Below are positions 1 through 8,632 of a DNA stretch of 54,456 nt, in pieces. Location of the stretch: contig JAHFTQ010000014.1 in the NCBI GenBank assembly GCA_023265455.1, positions 1-54,456 of the forward strand. Direction: 5' to 3'. How positions within the stretch are numbered: position 1 is the stretch's first letter; each line of letters opens with the position of its first letter. The stretch comes from Parachlamydiales bacterium. GTDB taxonomy: Bacteria; Chlamydiota; Chlamydiia; Chlamydiales; Rhabdochlamydiaceae. The position numbers and the translations under genes were made by a program. The notes below the pieces were generated by a model that saw nothing but the letters and a program-made list of their open reading frames with translations, was not told the DNA's origin and did no database searches.

Positions 1-243
1 AAGGTCTAGGAACGGCATGAAATAGGGGTTGTGATCGTAGATGCCAAAGCCTTCTAAGGTGGTGTAGCCGTCTTTGTAACCGACGCCTTTAGATTCGGTG
101 TGGCGGACATCGACATGCATGACATGGAAGGGTGAGCGGCAGAAGGGATCTTCGGATTTTTTCTCCATCTGAGGAGCTTTTTGAGCCGCAGCACTCAAGA
201 TGAACGGGGTGAGAGCCATGGTAAAGAGTGTCTTCGCACGCAT
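1..243 (-). CDS. Inverse autotransporter, N-terminal part (copy A, cut by window edge)
   Basis: This is the first 81 codons of an outer-membrane surface protein, continuing beyond position 1. It starts with a signal peptide (MRAKTLFTMALTPFILSAAA) and continues in the same sequence as the two complete copies at 326-2398 and 10686-12776 (FCRSPFHVMHVDVRHTESKG). Its spacer after the signal peptide (QKAPQMEKKSEDP) matches the plus-strand copy better than its immediate neighbour. It lies head-to-tail downstream of copy B, with its own promoter in the 82-bp gap. The inverse autotransporter call is inherited from the complete copies; the passenger of this copy cannot be seen. Confidence 0.85.
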   Translation of the reverse strand, partial: MRAKTLFTMALTPFILSAAAQKAPQMEKKSEDPFCRSPFHVMHVDVRHTESKGVGYKDGYTTLEGFGIYDHNPYFMPFLDL

Positions 244-274
244 GAGTAAATCCTCCTAAAGTATATATTTTTGA

Positions 275-303
275 TATATAAATAGTGTGGATCTGAGAGT
301 CAA
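275..303 (-). promoter_or_regulatory. Sigma66/sigma70-type promoter of autotransporter copy A
   Basis: Read on the minus strand, a TTGACT -35 box (298-303) and a TATATA -10 box (275-280) are separated by 17 bp. An AGGAGG ribosome site follows before the ATG at 243. The same arrangement precedes the two other copies, so the duplicated unit includes its promoter. Confidence 0.7.
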
Positions 304-325
304 GAATTTTTTAATAAAGGGCGTA

Positions 326-2398
326 TTATGGTCCGCAGGTGCCGGGAGCAACAAGGCTGACATTTCCGCTGAATAACACCTTCGGTGAGATGTTATTAGA
401 GAAGTCATCGATGTTCACAATACCAGTGCTTCCTGAGATGCTGATTCCCGTTGAGGCCGGATTCTGTAAGGTGATTCTATTGTTAGTCATGGTTAAACAG
501 TTTGTGCTGTTAAGCCCTGCATTCATGTTGACCCCGTAAGAGCCCGCGGCTGACCCAACCATGATGTTGTTATTGGTGATGCTGACGCGTGCTGAATTAG
601 GTGCTGATCCTAGGTTGCCAAATCCGATACAAGCGCCTGAATTAGAAGATGTCATCACAATCGTATTACTGTCGAAGTAATATCTGCTTGAGCCTGCCCA
701 GACGCTAACACCAGTTCCAAAAGTAATAGCTCCGGCAGATGCGCTATTGGATAGGGTATCATTGAACACGTTGTTGGTAACTCTAAATACCGAGTTTGCC
801 ATTCCCTGAGTAGTTATAATGCCGTTGCTTCCAAACCCTGTCAGGGAGTTTCCTGAAATGGTCATATTAGTAGAGGCTGTACTTGGAGTGGGGGATGGAC
901 CAATGCTGGGTAATACCAATATACCTTGACTGTAACCTGTTATAACGTTATTAGAAATGTTTCCTTGGACAAAAGTTCCCTCTAAAATACTGATGAAAAT
1001 CCCCCTGCCAGTAGTCTCTGACGAAGTGAGTTGGTTATTTGTCACACTAATATTTCCAGAACCTAACAGATTGATACCAACATGATCAACATCGCCTGAT
1101 ACGATATTATGATGGATATTAGCGCCTACAATAGCAGTAGGGCTAGTGATTCCATTTCCTGCTAAGACTTGCACATTCATGCCAGAGACTTCATTTCCAT
1201 TGGCTAAAATGACTGCACTACCTGTCGTATTCGTGATGGTCGGAGCCCTTGCGGTTTGAGCAGGAATATTAATCCTACCGACCGAAGTGCTAATCGTTTG
1301 TTTTGTTCCTGAGCCGAAGAGGCTTTGCCAGTTTTTCAAAGCGATACCCGCATCCATACCGCGAGTGGTTCCGTCGCCTTGAAAGACGTAGATCATGTCG
1401 TTAGGTCCTGACGCATTTTGAGCAGCGAGCAGTGTTGAGAACGGACTTTCATAAGTTCCGTTAGAGCTGCTGGTGTTGCGGACGAACCAAACTCTCCACG
1501 GCTGTCCTGTTGCAGGGTTGATCGCGTTTCTGTGTTGCTTACGAGTCTCCACCACAGGGATCTCAAAGCGGTAAGGGGCAAAGGCCGCACGAGAGAGCGC
1601 TAGGTCGTTACCATTGGGACAGTTTCTGCCAGTGCGTTTGAGTTTAGGACCAAACGGATAGCTGAACATCACCGTGCCTTGAACGATGTTTTTGAAGATG
1701 TGATCGTAGGAATAGGAGGCTTCTAAGGAGACGTAATCTTTATATCTCCAATAAAGTCTAGTCTTTCCTCCCCAAGCATTGTTCGGATCAGCTGTGAAGT
1801 AATAAGGGCCAATTCCGAAATAGAAGTCATGACGGGTGCTTTGGGTAATGTGAGCACCGACTTCAGCATCGACACCTGTCATCGCAAATTTTTTCTTGTT
1901 CTTGAGGACGATACGATTGCCATCAAATCTGTCAAACTTGTGCTGATAGCTATGGCTTTCATCATCGCCGACGGGGAAGTAGGCGTTGATGCGGTATTCC
2001 ATCCGTTTGCCTAACATCTCGATGCCGGGGCTGAGCTGGTTGACGGTGAGGCCGTGCTCTTCTTGACGGACATCGTAGTAGAGGTAGAGTCCGAAGATGT
2101 GGTTGATAGAAGGAATAACAGTGCGCTCTCCAAGGCCGACGTTACCGGCGAGCTTGCCGTCGTTGAAGACGTGACCGCGGAGGTCTAGGAACGGCATGAA
2201 ATAAGGGTTGTGATCGTAGATGCCAAAGCCTTCTAAGGTGGTGTAGCCGTCTTTGTAACCGACGCCTTTAGATTCGGTGTGGCGGACATCGACATGCATG
2301 ACATGGAAGGGCGAGCGGCAGAACGGTTCTTCAGTCTGAGTCGCAGCGCTTAGGATGAACGGGGTGAGAGCCATGGTAAATAGGGTCTTAGCACGCAT
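326..2398 (-). CDS. Inverse autotransporter with beta-helix passenger (copy B)
   Basis: This 690-residue surface protein has a signal peptide (about 1-20), then about 250 residues typical of the inverse autotransporter beta-barrel (paired GxGxY-type strands such as YYFTADPNNAWGGKTRLYWR). From about residue 300 a Ser/Thr/Asn/Gly-rich right-handed beta-helix passenger carries NN-V/I-x-G/N repeats (for example SITNNNIMVGSAAG). This barrel-first order is the intimin/invasin type, with the passenger exported through the N-terminal barrel. Residues about 25-385 are nearly identical to the plus-strand copy at 10686; the remaining C-terminal part diverges strongly. Both proteins end in a GTCG motif. 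No intact hairpin terminator follows; only a half-stem like that at 12801 remains before copy A's promoter. Adhesion or host interaction is inference. Confidence 0.85.
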   Translation of the reverse strand: MRAKTLFTMALTPFILSAATQTEEPFCRSPFHVMHVDVRHTESKGVGYKDGYTTLEGFGIYDHNPYFMPFLDLRGHVFNDGKLAGNVGLGERTVIPSINHIFGLYLYYDVRQEEHGLTVNQLSPGIEMLGKRMEYRINAYFPVGDDESHSYQHKFDRFDGNRIVLKNKKKFAMTGVDAEVGAHITQSTRHDFYFGIGPYYFTADPNNAWGGKTRLYWRYKDYVSLEASYSYDHIFKNIVQGTVMFSYPFGPKLKRTGRNCPNGNDLALSRAAFAPYRFEIPVVETRKQHRNAINPATGQPWRVWFVRNTSSSNGTYESPFSTLLAAQNASGPNDMIYVFQGDGTTRGMDAGIALKNWQSLFGSGTKQTISTSVGRINIPAQTARAPTITNTTGSAVILANGNEVSGMNVQVLAGNGITSPTAIVGANIHHNIVSGDVDHVGINLLGSGNISVTNNQLTSSETTGRGIFISILEGTFVQGNISNNVITGYSQGILVLPSIGPSPTPSTASTNMTISGNSLTGFGSNGIITTQGMANSVFRVTNNVFNDTLSNSASAGAITFGTGVSVWAGSSRYYFDSNTIVMTSSNSGACIGFGNLGSAPNSARVSITNNNIMVGSAAGSYGVNMNAGLNSTNCLTMTNNRITLQNPASTGISISGSTGIVNIDDFSNNISPKVLFSGNVSLVAPGTCGP

Positions 2399-2460
2399 GA
2401 GTAAATTCTCCTAACTATATATGTGCAACATATAAGTAGGTTGAATCTGAGAGTCAAGAA
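1235..2460 (-). repeat. Long inverted repeat, left copy (autotransporter 5' half plus promoter)
   Basis: About 1.2 kb containing the promoter, signal peptide and barrel of copy B repeats in opposite orientation at 10622-11866. Long stretches are identical, with scattered single-base changes and a 24-bp length difference just after the signal peptide. Similarity falls abruptly near 1234, where the passengers begin to differ. Percent identity was not calculated. Confidence 0.85.
2429..2457 (-). promoter_or_regulatory. Promoter of autotransporter copy B
   Basis: On the minus strand TTGACT (2452-2457), a 17-bp spacer and TATATG (2429-2434) form a promoter like those of copies A and C. It starts only 9 bp from the glyQS stop codon at 2466. 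Confidence 0.65.
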
Positions 2461-2465
2461 TTTTT

Positions 2466-3824
2466 TTAGGAAAAATATTCTAAAACGTACTTAGGTAGAT
2501 CGGAAACAGCGATGCGCTCTTGCACCATGGTGTCACGGTTGCGAACCGTCACGGTCTCTTGATTTCCCTCGAAAGTATCGAAATCGACGGTGATGCAAAG
2601 GGGTGTTCCGATTTCATCATGACGACGGTAGGCTTTCCCGATATTGCCGATGTCTTCATATTTCATGCGGCCCATCCCGAGTTTTTGGAGGGAGCTTTTG
2701 ATTTCCAAGGCTTTAGCAACGATTTTCTCATTGTTACGGGCCAAAGGGATTATCGCAACTTTGATAGGGGCAAGATGGGGTTTAAGCTTCAGGACGATAC
2801 GCTCACCATTTTCCAGCTTCTCCTTAGTATAGGCCTCTGTCAGGATGGCAAGAACGCCGCGATCTAAACCGGCGGAAGGTTCAATGACAAAGGGGACCAT
2901 AGGGGCTTTTTTTTCTAGATCCTGGATCACAAGAAAAGCGGTAGAATCGGGATTAGGCTGGACTTTTGCAAAGAGTTTGAGACCCTCTTGCATTTTTGAA
3001 TGAGAGCCTAAATCGAAATCGGTACGGTTTGCAATTCCTTCGAGTTCTTCGAATCCGTGGGGGAAATGATAGAGAATATCGGTGGTGGCTTTAGAGTAGT
3101 GGGCAAGCTCTTCTTGTTTCTGCGGTAAGAGCTTTAAGTTTTCAAAGGAAAGACCTTGCTCTTTCCACCAGTTAAGACGGGCATCGACCCAGAGTTGATG
3201 CCAATGTTCATCGGTGCCGGGTTGGACAAAAAACTCGAGCTCCATCTGTTCAAACTCTCGGACACGAAAGATGAAGTTGCGGGGAGTTACTTCGTTGCGA
3301 AAGGCTTTGCCAATCTGTGCGATGCCAAAGGGGAGTTTACGTGAAGTGGAGTCAATGACGTTTTTAAAATTGGTGAAGATTCCTTGAGCTGTTTCAGGAC
3401 GAAGATATCCATAGCTAGAGCCATCATCAATGGGACCTAAATTCGTGCGAAGCATGAGATTAAAGGGTCTGGGGTCGGTCAGGTTTTTTGAGCCGCACTT
3501 ATCACAGGCGTTATTAATCACATGATCAGCTCGCATGCGGTGTTTGCAATCACGGCAGTCGACCATGGGATCAGAAAAAGTGGCTTCATGACCTGAATGT
3601 TTCAGTGTCAGCCGATGAGTGAGGATGGAAGAGTCCAGTCCTTCAATGTCGTCTCGTTCGTAGACCATGGCTTTCCACCAAGCGGCTTTGAGATTATTCT
3701 TCAGCTCGACACCCAAAGGGCCATAATCGTAGATGCCTTGAAGGCCTCCGTAAATATCAGAGCTTTGAAAAATAAAGCCGCGGCGTTTACAGAGGGAAAC
3801 GAGATCTTCTAATGAGGGTCGCAT
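2466..3824 (-). CDS. glyQS: Glycyl-tRNA synthetase, single-chain alpha2 type
   Basis: A class II aminoacyl-tRNA synthetase that charges tRNA-Gly in the cytoplasm. The 452-residue protein opens with the family's signature ([20 protein letters not shown]), carries the class II motif 2 region ([20 protein letters not shown]) and a four-Cys insert around residues 87-109 (CRDC...CDKC). The C-terminal anticodon-binding domain follows ([17 protein letters not shown]). Length and architecture match the homodimeric archaeal/eukaryotic-like GlyRS also found in Mycoplasma, actinobacteria and others. Chlamydia trachomatis instead has, as remembered, an alpha-beta fusion of about 1000 residues. The gene is last in an apparent tsaB-rpsU-dnaJ-glyQS operon, 10 bp after dnaJ. 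The protein family is certain; the symbol follows one common usage. Confidence 0.95.
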   Translation of the reverse strand: MRPSLEDLVSLCKRRGFIFQSSDIYGGLQGIYDYGPLGVELKNNLKAAWWKAMVYERDDIEGLDSSILTHRLTLKHSGHEATFSDPMVDCRDCKHRMRADHVINNACDKCGSKNLTDPRPFNLMLRTNLGPIDDGSSYGYLRPETAQGIFTNFKNVIDSTSRKLPFGIAQIGKAFRNEVTPRNFIFRVREFEQMELEFFVQPGTDEHWHQLWVDARLNWWKEQGLSFENLKLLPQKQEELAHYSKATTDILYHFPHGFEELEGIANRTDFDLGSHSKMQEGLKLFAKVQPNPDSTAFLVIQDLEKKAPMVPFVIEPSAGLDRGVLAILTEAYTKEKLENGERIVLKLKPHLAPIKVAIIPLARNNEKIVAKALEIKSSLQKLGMGRMKYEDIGNIGKAYRRHDEIGTPLCITVDFDTFEGNQETVTVRNRDTMVQERIAVSDLPKYVLEYFS

Positions 3825-3834
3825 AAAGCAAGCC

Positions 3835-4992
3835 TTAAGGTTTGAAGAAAGACTTCATTTTATCAAAGAAATTTTTCTTGCGTGGGGAGTTGGTTTCGGT
3901 TTCAAGCTCTGCGAATTTTTTAAGCAGCTCTTTTTGCTTATCGGAAAGTCGTACGGGAACTTCAACAGAGATCTTGACGAGGAGATCGCCTTCCCCTTGG
4001 CCATGGACATTAGGAGCTCCTTTGCCTCGGACACGTAGAACTTTATCAGGCTGTGTTCCTTCAGGGATGTCGATTTTGAGAGCCCCGCCGCGAGGAGAGG
4101 GCATCTCTTTCTGGGTGCCTAAAGTGGCTTCAGTGAAGCTTAAAGGAAGCTCGATAATGACATCATCACCGTCCCGTTCAAAGACAGGGTGAGGGTCTAC
4201 ATTAATATAGACTAGAAGGTCCCCAGCAGGGCCTCCCGAGAAACCTGCATCTCCATAACCCGACATTTTGATGCGCATGCCGTTATCGACACCGGGAGGG
4301 ACTTTAATTTTAATCTGTTGTTTAGTTTTAACGCGTCCTTCTCCATGGCAATCTTTACAAGGATCAGAAATTGTTTTTCCTTGACCATGACAGGCAGGAC
4401 ATGGGGACGACATGCTAAAGAATCCGCGGCTTTGATGAACCATGCCTGAACCTTGGCATCGGGAGCATTTTTTGACAGCAGCAGCCGAAGCAGCTCCAGA
4501 TCCATGACATTTCGAGCAAGAAGCGTAGTTATTAAGGACGGCCTCTTTTTCAACACCTTTGATGGCTTCTTCAAAAGAGAGGGTGAGGGTCATTTTTTTG
4601 CTGGCGCCCTGCCGATCTTGCTGCTGGGGCTCTGTCTCGAAGCCGAAAAGAGACCCAAAGATGGATTCTCCATTGTTATTACCAAAAGCCCCCATGAACG
4701 TGCGTAAAGCCTCTTCCATGGAAGAGAAGCCTTCCATTCCGGGGCCTGCTCCACCCATACCTCCCATTCCACCTCGGAGAGCGTCAGGGCCGTATTGATC
4801 GTAAATTTGCCGTTTTTTGGTGTCGCTGAGAACTTCGTAAGCTTCCGAAATCTCTTTAAATTTTTTCTCAGCTCCAGCATCTCCAGGATTGCGATCAGGA
4901 TGGTATTTTAGAGCGTTTTTACGGTACGCTTTCTTAATATCATCTTCCGTTGCAGTTCTGGCAATACCGAGAGCGTCGTAATAATCAGACAT
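3835..4992 (-). CDS. dnaJ: Chaperone DnaJ (Hsp40)
   Basis: Co-chaperone that delivers unfolded protein to DnaK and stimulates its ATPase. All domains of class A DnaJ are present in 385 residues: J domain at the N-terminus with the HPD motif ([12 protein letters not shown]), a Gly/Met/Phe-rich linker ([16 protein letters not shown]), four zinc-binding CxxCxGxG motifs ([32 protein letters not shown]), and the C-terminal substrate-binding domains. It lies 13 bp downstream of rpsU, as in Chlamydia (CT341-CT342). Confidence 0.98.
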   Translation of the reverse strand: MSDYYDALGIARTATEDDIKKAYRKNALKYHPDRNPGDAGAEKKFKEISEAYEVLSDTKKRQIYDQYGPDALRGGMGGMGGAGPGMEGFSSMEEALRTFMGAFGNNNGESIFGSLFGFETEPQQQDRQGASKKMTLTLSFEEAIKGVEKEAVLNNYASCSKCHGSGAASAAAVKKCSRCQGSGMVHQSRGFFSMSSPCPACHGQGKTISDPCKDCHGEGRVKTKQQIKIKVPPGVDNGMRIKMSGYGDAGFSGGPAGDLLVYINVDPHPVFERDGDDVIIELPLSFTEATLGTQKEMPSPRGGALKIDIPEGTQPDKVLRVRGKGAPNVHGQGEGDLLVKISVEVPVRLSDKQKELLKKFAELETETNSPRKKNFFDKMKSFFKP

Positions 4993-5005
4993 AACGGAAT
5001 TGCCT

Positions 5006-5200
5006 TTAAGGGCGTTGGAACGATTTTATTTTTTTATATTTCAAGGCAGCCTTAGCTTTTGCGCGGCTTTTTACTGAGGGCTTATCGTAGAACCGATGAG
5101 CCTTAGCAGCTTTTAAGATGCCTTCTTTGTCAACTTTTTTCTTGAGAGCTCGCAGAGGTTTATCAATGGGCTCGCCGGGACGGACCTTCACACTAGTCAT
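5006..5200 (-). CDS. rpsU: 30S ribosomal protein S21
   Basis: Small basic ribosomal protein of 64 residues, assembled late into the 30S subunit and needed for initiation. The sequence begins [20 protein letters not shown], matching the S21 N-terminus, and ends in a Lys-rich tail. An in-frame upstream ATG at 5263 would add 21 residues without similarity to S21, so the ATG at 5200 is chosen. It sits between tsaB and dnaJ, an arrangement shared with Chlamydia (CT343-CT342-CT341). Confidence 0.95.
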   Translation of the reverse strand: MTSVKVRPGEPIDKPLRALKKKVDKEGILKAAKAHRFYDKPSVKSRAKAKAALKYKKIKSFQRP

Positions 5201-5237
5201 GCAGGGCTTAACTCCTATATTAGGTATGGATAGGATT

Positions 5238-5615
5238 TTACGGGGAAGGTGAAATATAGACAAGTTCTATTTGAGGAGATAGGTCTCCTGAAAGAAATTT
5301 TTGATAAGTGACAGAGGCAATCTCTTCTACTTTAGGTAATAAAGCTGAAGAAAAAGAAACCAGGGGGATTTTCCACGCATAGGCAAACGTTAGGGCAACG
5401 ATTCCTCCGACGCGTGAACCGGTGAAAGAGCCTGGGCCTGTGCCGATTGCAATATAATCAGGTGTGTTTCCTTGCAAAATGGCAGAGATTGATGGTAAAA
5501 GAACTTTTGAAAGCTGCCGCCCTTCCAAAATGAGGGTTTCTGACAGGATAGACCCCTTCTCCGCCCATGCTAGGAAGGTGCTGTCGCCTGTTGTATCAAG
5601 GATCAGGGATGTCAT
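5238..5615 (-). CDS. tsaB: TsaB-like protein, shortened (tRNA t6A synthesis)
   Basis: ASKHA-fold partner of TsaD in the complex that adds threonylcarbamoyl to A37 of ANN-decoding tRNAs. The first lobe is preserved: [10 protein letters not shown] near the start and the hallmark [14 protein letters not shown] at about residues 57-70. The protein is only 125 residues against roughly 230 in E. coli. The end ([10 protein letters not shown]) resembles the final strand of full TsaB, so most of the second lobe appears deleted internally. The same slot is occupied in Chlamydia by CT343. It is first in the tsaB-rpsU-dnaJ-glyQS unit and divergent from lon. Confidence 0.85.
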   Translation of the reverse strand: MTSLILDTTGDSTFLAWAEKGSILSETLILEGRQLSKVLLPSISAILQGNTPDYIAIGTGPGSFTGSRVGGIVALTFAYAWKIPLVSFSSALLPKVEEIASVTYQKFLSGDLSPQIELVYISPSP

Positions 5616-5688
5616 GAGGGATATTCTACCTTTGATTGCGATATTTGTGTAGAGCTGTTACTTTATCAGAGAACAAACTAAGGTATGC

Positions 5689-8151
5689 ATGCATCAATTC
5701 ATGGACGATGAGACCGTTTTTACCGAAGAAGAAGAGAGTGTTGTCGATGCTGTCAAAGAATCTTTGAAAGACAACCAGGAAGCAGAACCTTCTCAAGGGG
5801 GGCCAGCTCAAGTTTTTATTATCCCATTGACGCGTCGCCCCTTCTTTCCAGGGATGGCAGCTCCGGTCGTCATTGAACAAGGCCCTTTTTATGAGGTGCT
5901 CAAGATGGTCGCCAAGACCGAGCACAAATCGATGGGGCTTTTTCTGACGAAGAAAGAAGATGTCAATGTCTACGAAGTGGGACTCGATGATCTCTACAAA
6001 GTCGGGGTGTTAGCGCGCATTCTGCGGATCATCCCCATGGAGCAGGGAGGGGCGCAAGTGGTCCTCAACATGGAAAAGAGGATAGAGATCACTAAACCGG
6101 CTAAATCAAAATACCTGCGCGCTAATGTCAAATATTATGAGGAAGCTTCAGGGAAATTGACGAAGGAGCTCAAGGCTTATTCCATTAGCATCATCACAAC
6201 CATTAAAGAACTTCTGAAATTGAATCCTCTTTTCAAAGAAGAGCTCCAGATTTTCTTGTCGCACTCCGATTTTACAGAACCTGGAAAGCTTGCTGACTTT
6301 GCGGTGGCTTTGACGACGGCAGGGCGTGAAGAACTACAAGATGTTTTGGAATCGTTCGATCTTCATAGCCGCATTGATAAAGCATTGCTCTTACTGAAAA
6401 AAGAACTCGACTTGAGTAAGTTGCAAAACACGATTACTCAGAAGATGGAGCAAACGATTTCAAAAACTCAGCGCGATTTCTTTTTGCGCGAGCAACTCAA
6501 GACGATCAAAAAAGAGCTCGGGATTGAAAAAGAAGACAAATCGATCGACCTTGAAAAATTCGATGCTCGTTTAAAGAAGCGGCAGGCTCCTGAAGAGGTC
6601 ATGGCCGTGATCAAAGAAGAGATGGATAAACTCTCTGTCTTGGAAGTGCAGTCCGCTGAATATGCCGTTTGCCGTAATTATCTTGACTGGCTCACGATCC
6701 TGCCCTGGGGAATTAACAGTGTCGAGATGCATGATTTGAAAAAGGCCAAAAAAATTCTTGAAGAAGACCACTACGGTCTCGAAGATATCAAAGAGCGGAT
6801 TTTAGAATTCATCAGCGTTGGAAAACTCTCGGGTGGAGTTAAAGGAAGCATCATCTGCTTAGTAGGACCCCCTGGTGTCGGGAAGACGAGCATTGGCAAA
6901 AGTATTGCCCGCGCTCTGGGCAGACAATTCTACCGTTTTTCCGTAGGAGGAATGCGTGATGAAGCTGAGATCAAAGGTCACCGACGTACTTATATTGGGG
7001 CCATGCCCGGCAAACTGATCCAAGCTCTGAAGTTCACTCAGACCATGAACCCTGTCATCATGTTAGATGAAGTCGACAAGCTGGGAAGCAGTTACCAGGG
7101 CGATCCTGCCTCGGCTTTGCTGGAAGTTTTAGACCCTGAGCAGAATAAAGATTTTCTCGATCATTATCTAGATGTGCGGTGCAATCTCTCCAATATTTTA
7201 TTCATTGTGACGGCAAATATTCTCGACACCATTCCTGAGCCTCTTAAGGATCGCATGGATATCTTAAGACTCTCTGGCTATATTATGGAGGAAAAGGTCA
7301 AGATCGCTCAGAAATACCTGATTCCTCGCAATCGCAAAACGATGGGCTTAAAAACCCAGAACGTGACTTTTTCTATAAAGGCCTTGAAAGAGATGATCAA
7401 CGGCTATGCTAGAGAAGCCGGGGTGCGCAGTCTCGAAAACAACATTAAGAAAATTCTACGCAAAGTCGCTGTGAAAATTGTACGAGCGGAAGAAAAATCT
7501 AAAAAGCCCCCCACGGAAGAGTATCCTGTTACCGAAAAAAATCTCGATAAATATCTAGGTAAACCCATCTTCACAAGCGATCGGTATTATCAACAAACCC
7601 CTGTGGGGATTTGCATGGGACTGGCCTGGACATCTATGGGAGGGGCCACTCTCTATATCGAAGTTGTCAAATTTCATGCCGAAAAAACCGATTTGAAACT
7701 CACGGGTCAAGCAGGCGATGTGATGAAAGAATCTTCACAGATTGCGTGGAGCTATCTTCAAAGCAACTACCTACACTACGCTCCTGGGAAGCTTTTTTTT
7801 GAAAAAAGCCAAATTCATATCCATATTCCGGAAGGAGCCACGCCAAAAGATGGCCCTTCGGCTGGAATTACGATGCTCACCGCTCTCATCTCCTTGCTGC
7901 GAGAAGAAGTGGTATTACAAGATCTAGCCATGACGGGTGAGCTGACCTTAACAGGAAAAATTCTTCCCATCGGCGGTGTTAAAGAGAAGGTGATTGCAGC
8001 TCGGAGATCAGGTGTTAAAACCTTGATATTCCCCTCAGAGAACAAACGGGATTTTGATGAGCTGCCGACTTATGTTAAGAAAGGGCTGCAGGTTCATTTT
8101 GTTAAAGAATACCAAGAGGTTTTTAATGTCGCCTTCTCCAAAAAACTTTGA
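5689..8151 (+). CDS. lon: ATP-dependent protease Lon
   Basis: Cytoplasmic AAA+ serine protease that degrades misfolded and regulatory proteins. The 820 residues show the N-terminal substrate-binding domain (IIPLTRRPFFPGMAAPVVIE), the AAA+ module with Walker A GPPGVGKTSIGKS at about 393 and Walker B IMLDEVDKLG, and the C-terminal protease domain with catalytic Ser in PKDGPSAGITM (about 724) and Lys in GGVKEKVIAARRSG. The start chosen (ATG 5689) has an AAGG ribosome site 5 bp upstream; another ATG at 5685 is out of frame. The first 40 residues are acidic and unlike E. coli Lon. Divergent from tsaB across 73 bp, as in Chlamydia. Confidence 0.97.
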   Translation: MHQFMDDETVFTEEEESVVDAVKESLKDNQEAEPSQGGPAQVFIIPLTRRPFFPGMAAPVVIEQGPFYEVLKMVAKTEHKSMGLFLTKKEDVNVYEVGLDDLYKVGVLARILRIIPMEQGGAQVVLNMEKRIEITKPAKSKYLRANVKYYEEASGKLTKELKAYSISIITTIKELLKLNPLFKEELQIFLSHSDFTEPGKLADFAVALTTAGREELQDVLESFDLHSRIDKALLLLKKELDLSKLQNTITQKMEQTISKTQRDFFLREQLKTIKKELGIEKEDKSIDLEKFDARLKKRQAPEEVMAVIKEEMDKLSVLEVQSAEYAVCRNYLDWLTILPWGINSVEMHDLKKAKKILEEDHYGLEDIKERILEFISVGKLSGGVKGSIICLVGPPGVGKTSIGKSIARALGRQFYRFSVGGMRDEAEIKGHRRTYIGAMPGKLIQALKFTQTMNPVIMLDEVDKLGSSYQGDPASALLEVLDPEQNKDFLDHYLDVRCNLSNILFIVTANILDTIPEPLKDRMDILRLSGYIMEEKVKIAQKYLIPRNRKTMGLKTQNVTFSIKALKEMINGYAREAGVRSLENNIKKILRKVAVKIVRAEEKSKKPPTEEYPVTEKNLDKYLGKPIFTSDRYYQQTPVGICMGLAWTSMGGATLYIEVVKFHAEKTDLKLTGQAGDVMKESSQIAWSYLQSNYLHYAPGKLFFEKSQIHIHIPEGATPKDGPSAGITMLTALISLLREEVVLQDLAMTGELTLTGKILPIGGVKEKVIAARRSGVKTLIFPSENKRDFDELPTYVKKGLQVHFVKEYQEVFNVAFSKKL

Positions 8152-8632
8152 GGATTTTTTTTCCCAAAAGTGGATCGATCCTTTAGAGATTGAGACACGT
8201 GTTGGAACGCTCAAACAACAAGGGTTAACCATTGCTACGCTCAATGGCTCTTTCGATCTTCTCCATGCGGGTCACTTGCATATGATCTATGAAGCCTCTT
8301 TGCAAGCCGATCGATTAATTGTTGCGCTCAACACCGATAGTTCCATTCAACGTTACAAAAGTCCACTCCGACCCATTGTTCCGTTACATTACCGGCTACG
8401 GATGATCGCAGCTTTAGAATTTGTCGATTATGTCACCTCATTCGATGAAACCGATCCTCGCCAGTTATTGAGTCAGATTAAGCCTCATGTGCATGTCAAT
8501 GGAACCGAATACGGCTCTGACTGTATTGAAGCCGAAATTGTCAAACAAAGCGGAAGACTTCATCTAGTTTCGCTCATCCCAGGGCTTTCTACCACAACCT
8601 TAATCAAAAAGATTATATCCACATGCGCCTGA
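8126..8632 (+). CDS. RfaE2-like nucleotidyltransferase (heptose-1-P adenylyltransferase family)
   Basis: A 168-residue cytidylyltransferase-fold enzyme. It has the nucleotide-binding HxGH motif (GSFDLLHAGHLHMIYEA, about residues 46-62) and the C-terminal STTTLIKKI motif, the pattern of the adenylyltransferase half of HldE/RfaE. There is no fused ribokinase-like half here. The start at 8126 has an AGAGG ribosome site inside the end of lon, which it overlaps by 26 bp; a longer reading from 8054 would begin deep inside lon. It overlaps the rhomboid gene by 10 bp, so lon, this gene, rhomboid and rnz look translationally coupled. The exact substrate (heptose phosphate, glycerol phosphate or another sugar) is not decided by sequence. 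Confidence 0.8.
   Translation: MSPSPKNFEDFFSQKWIDPLEIETRVGTLKQQGLTIATLNGSFDLLHAGHLHMIYEASLQADRLIVALNTDSSIQRYKSPLRPIVPLHYRLRMIAALEFVDYVTSFDETDPRQLLSQIKPHVHVNGTEYGSDCIEAEIVKQSGRLHLVSLIPGLSTTTLIKKIISTCA

Noticed and set aside
4453..4880. Open frames overlapping dnaJ in other phases
   Set aside because: dnaJ is intact with all four zinc motifs; the overlapping frames have no recognisable protein features.
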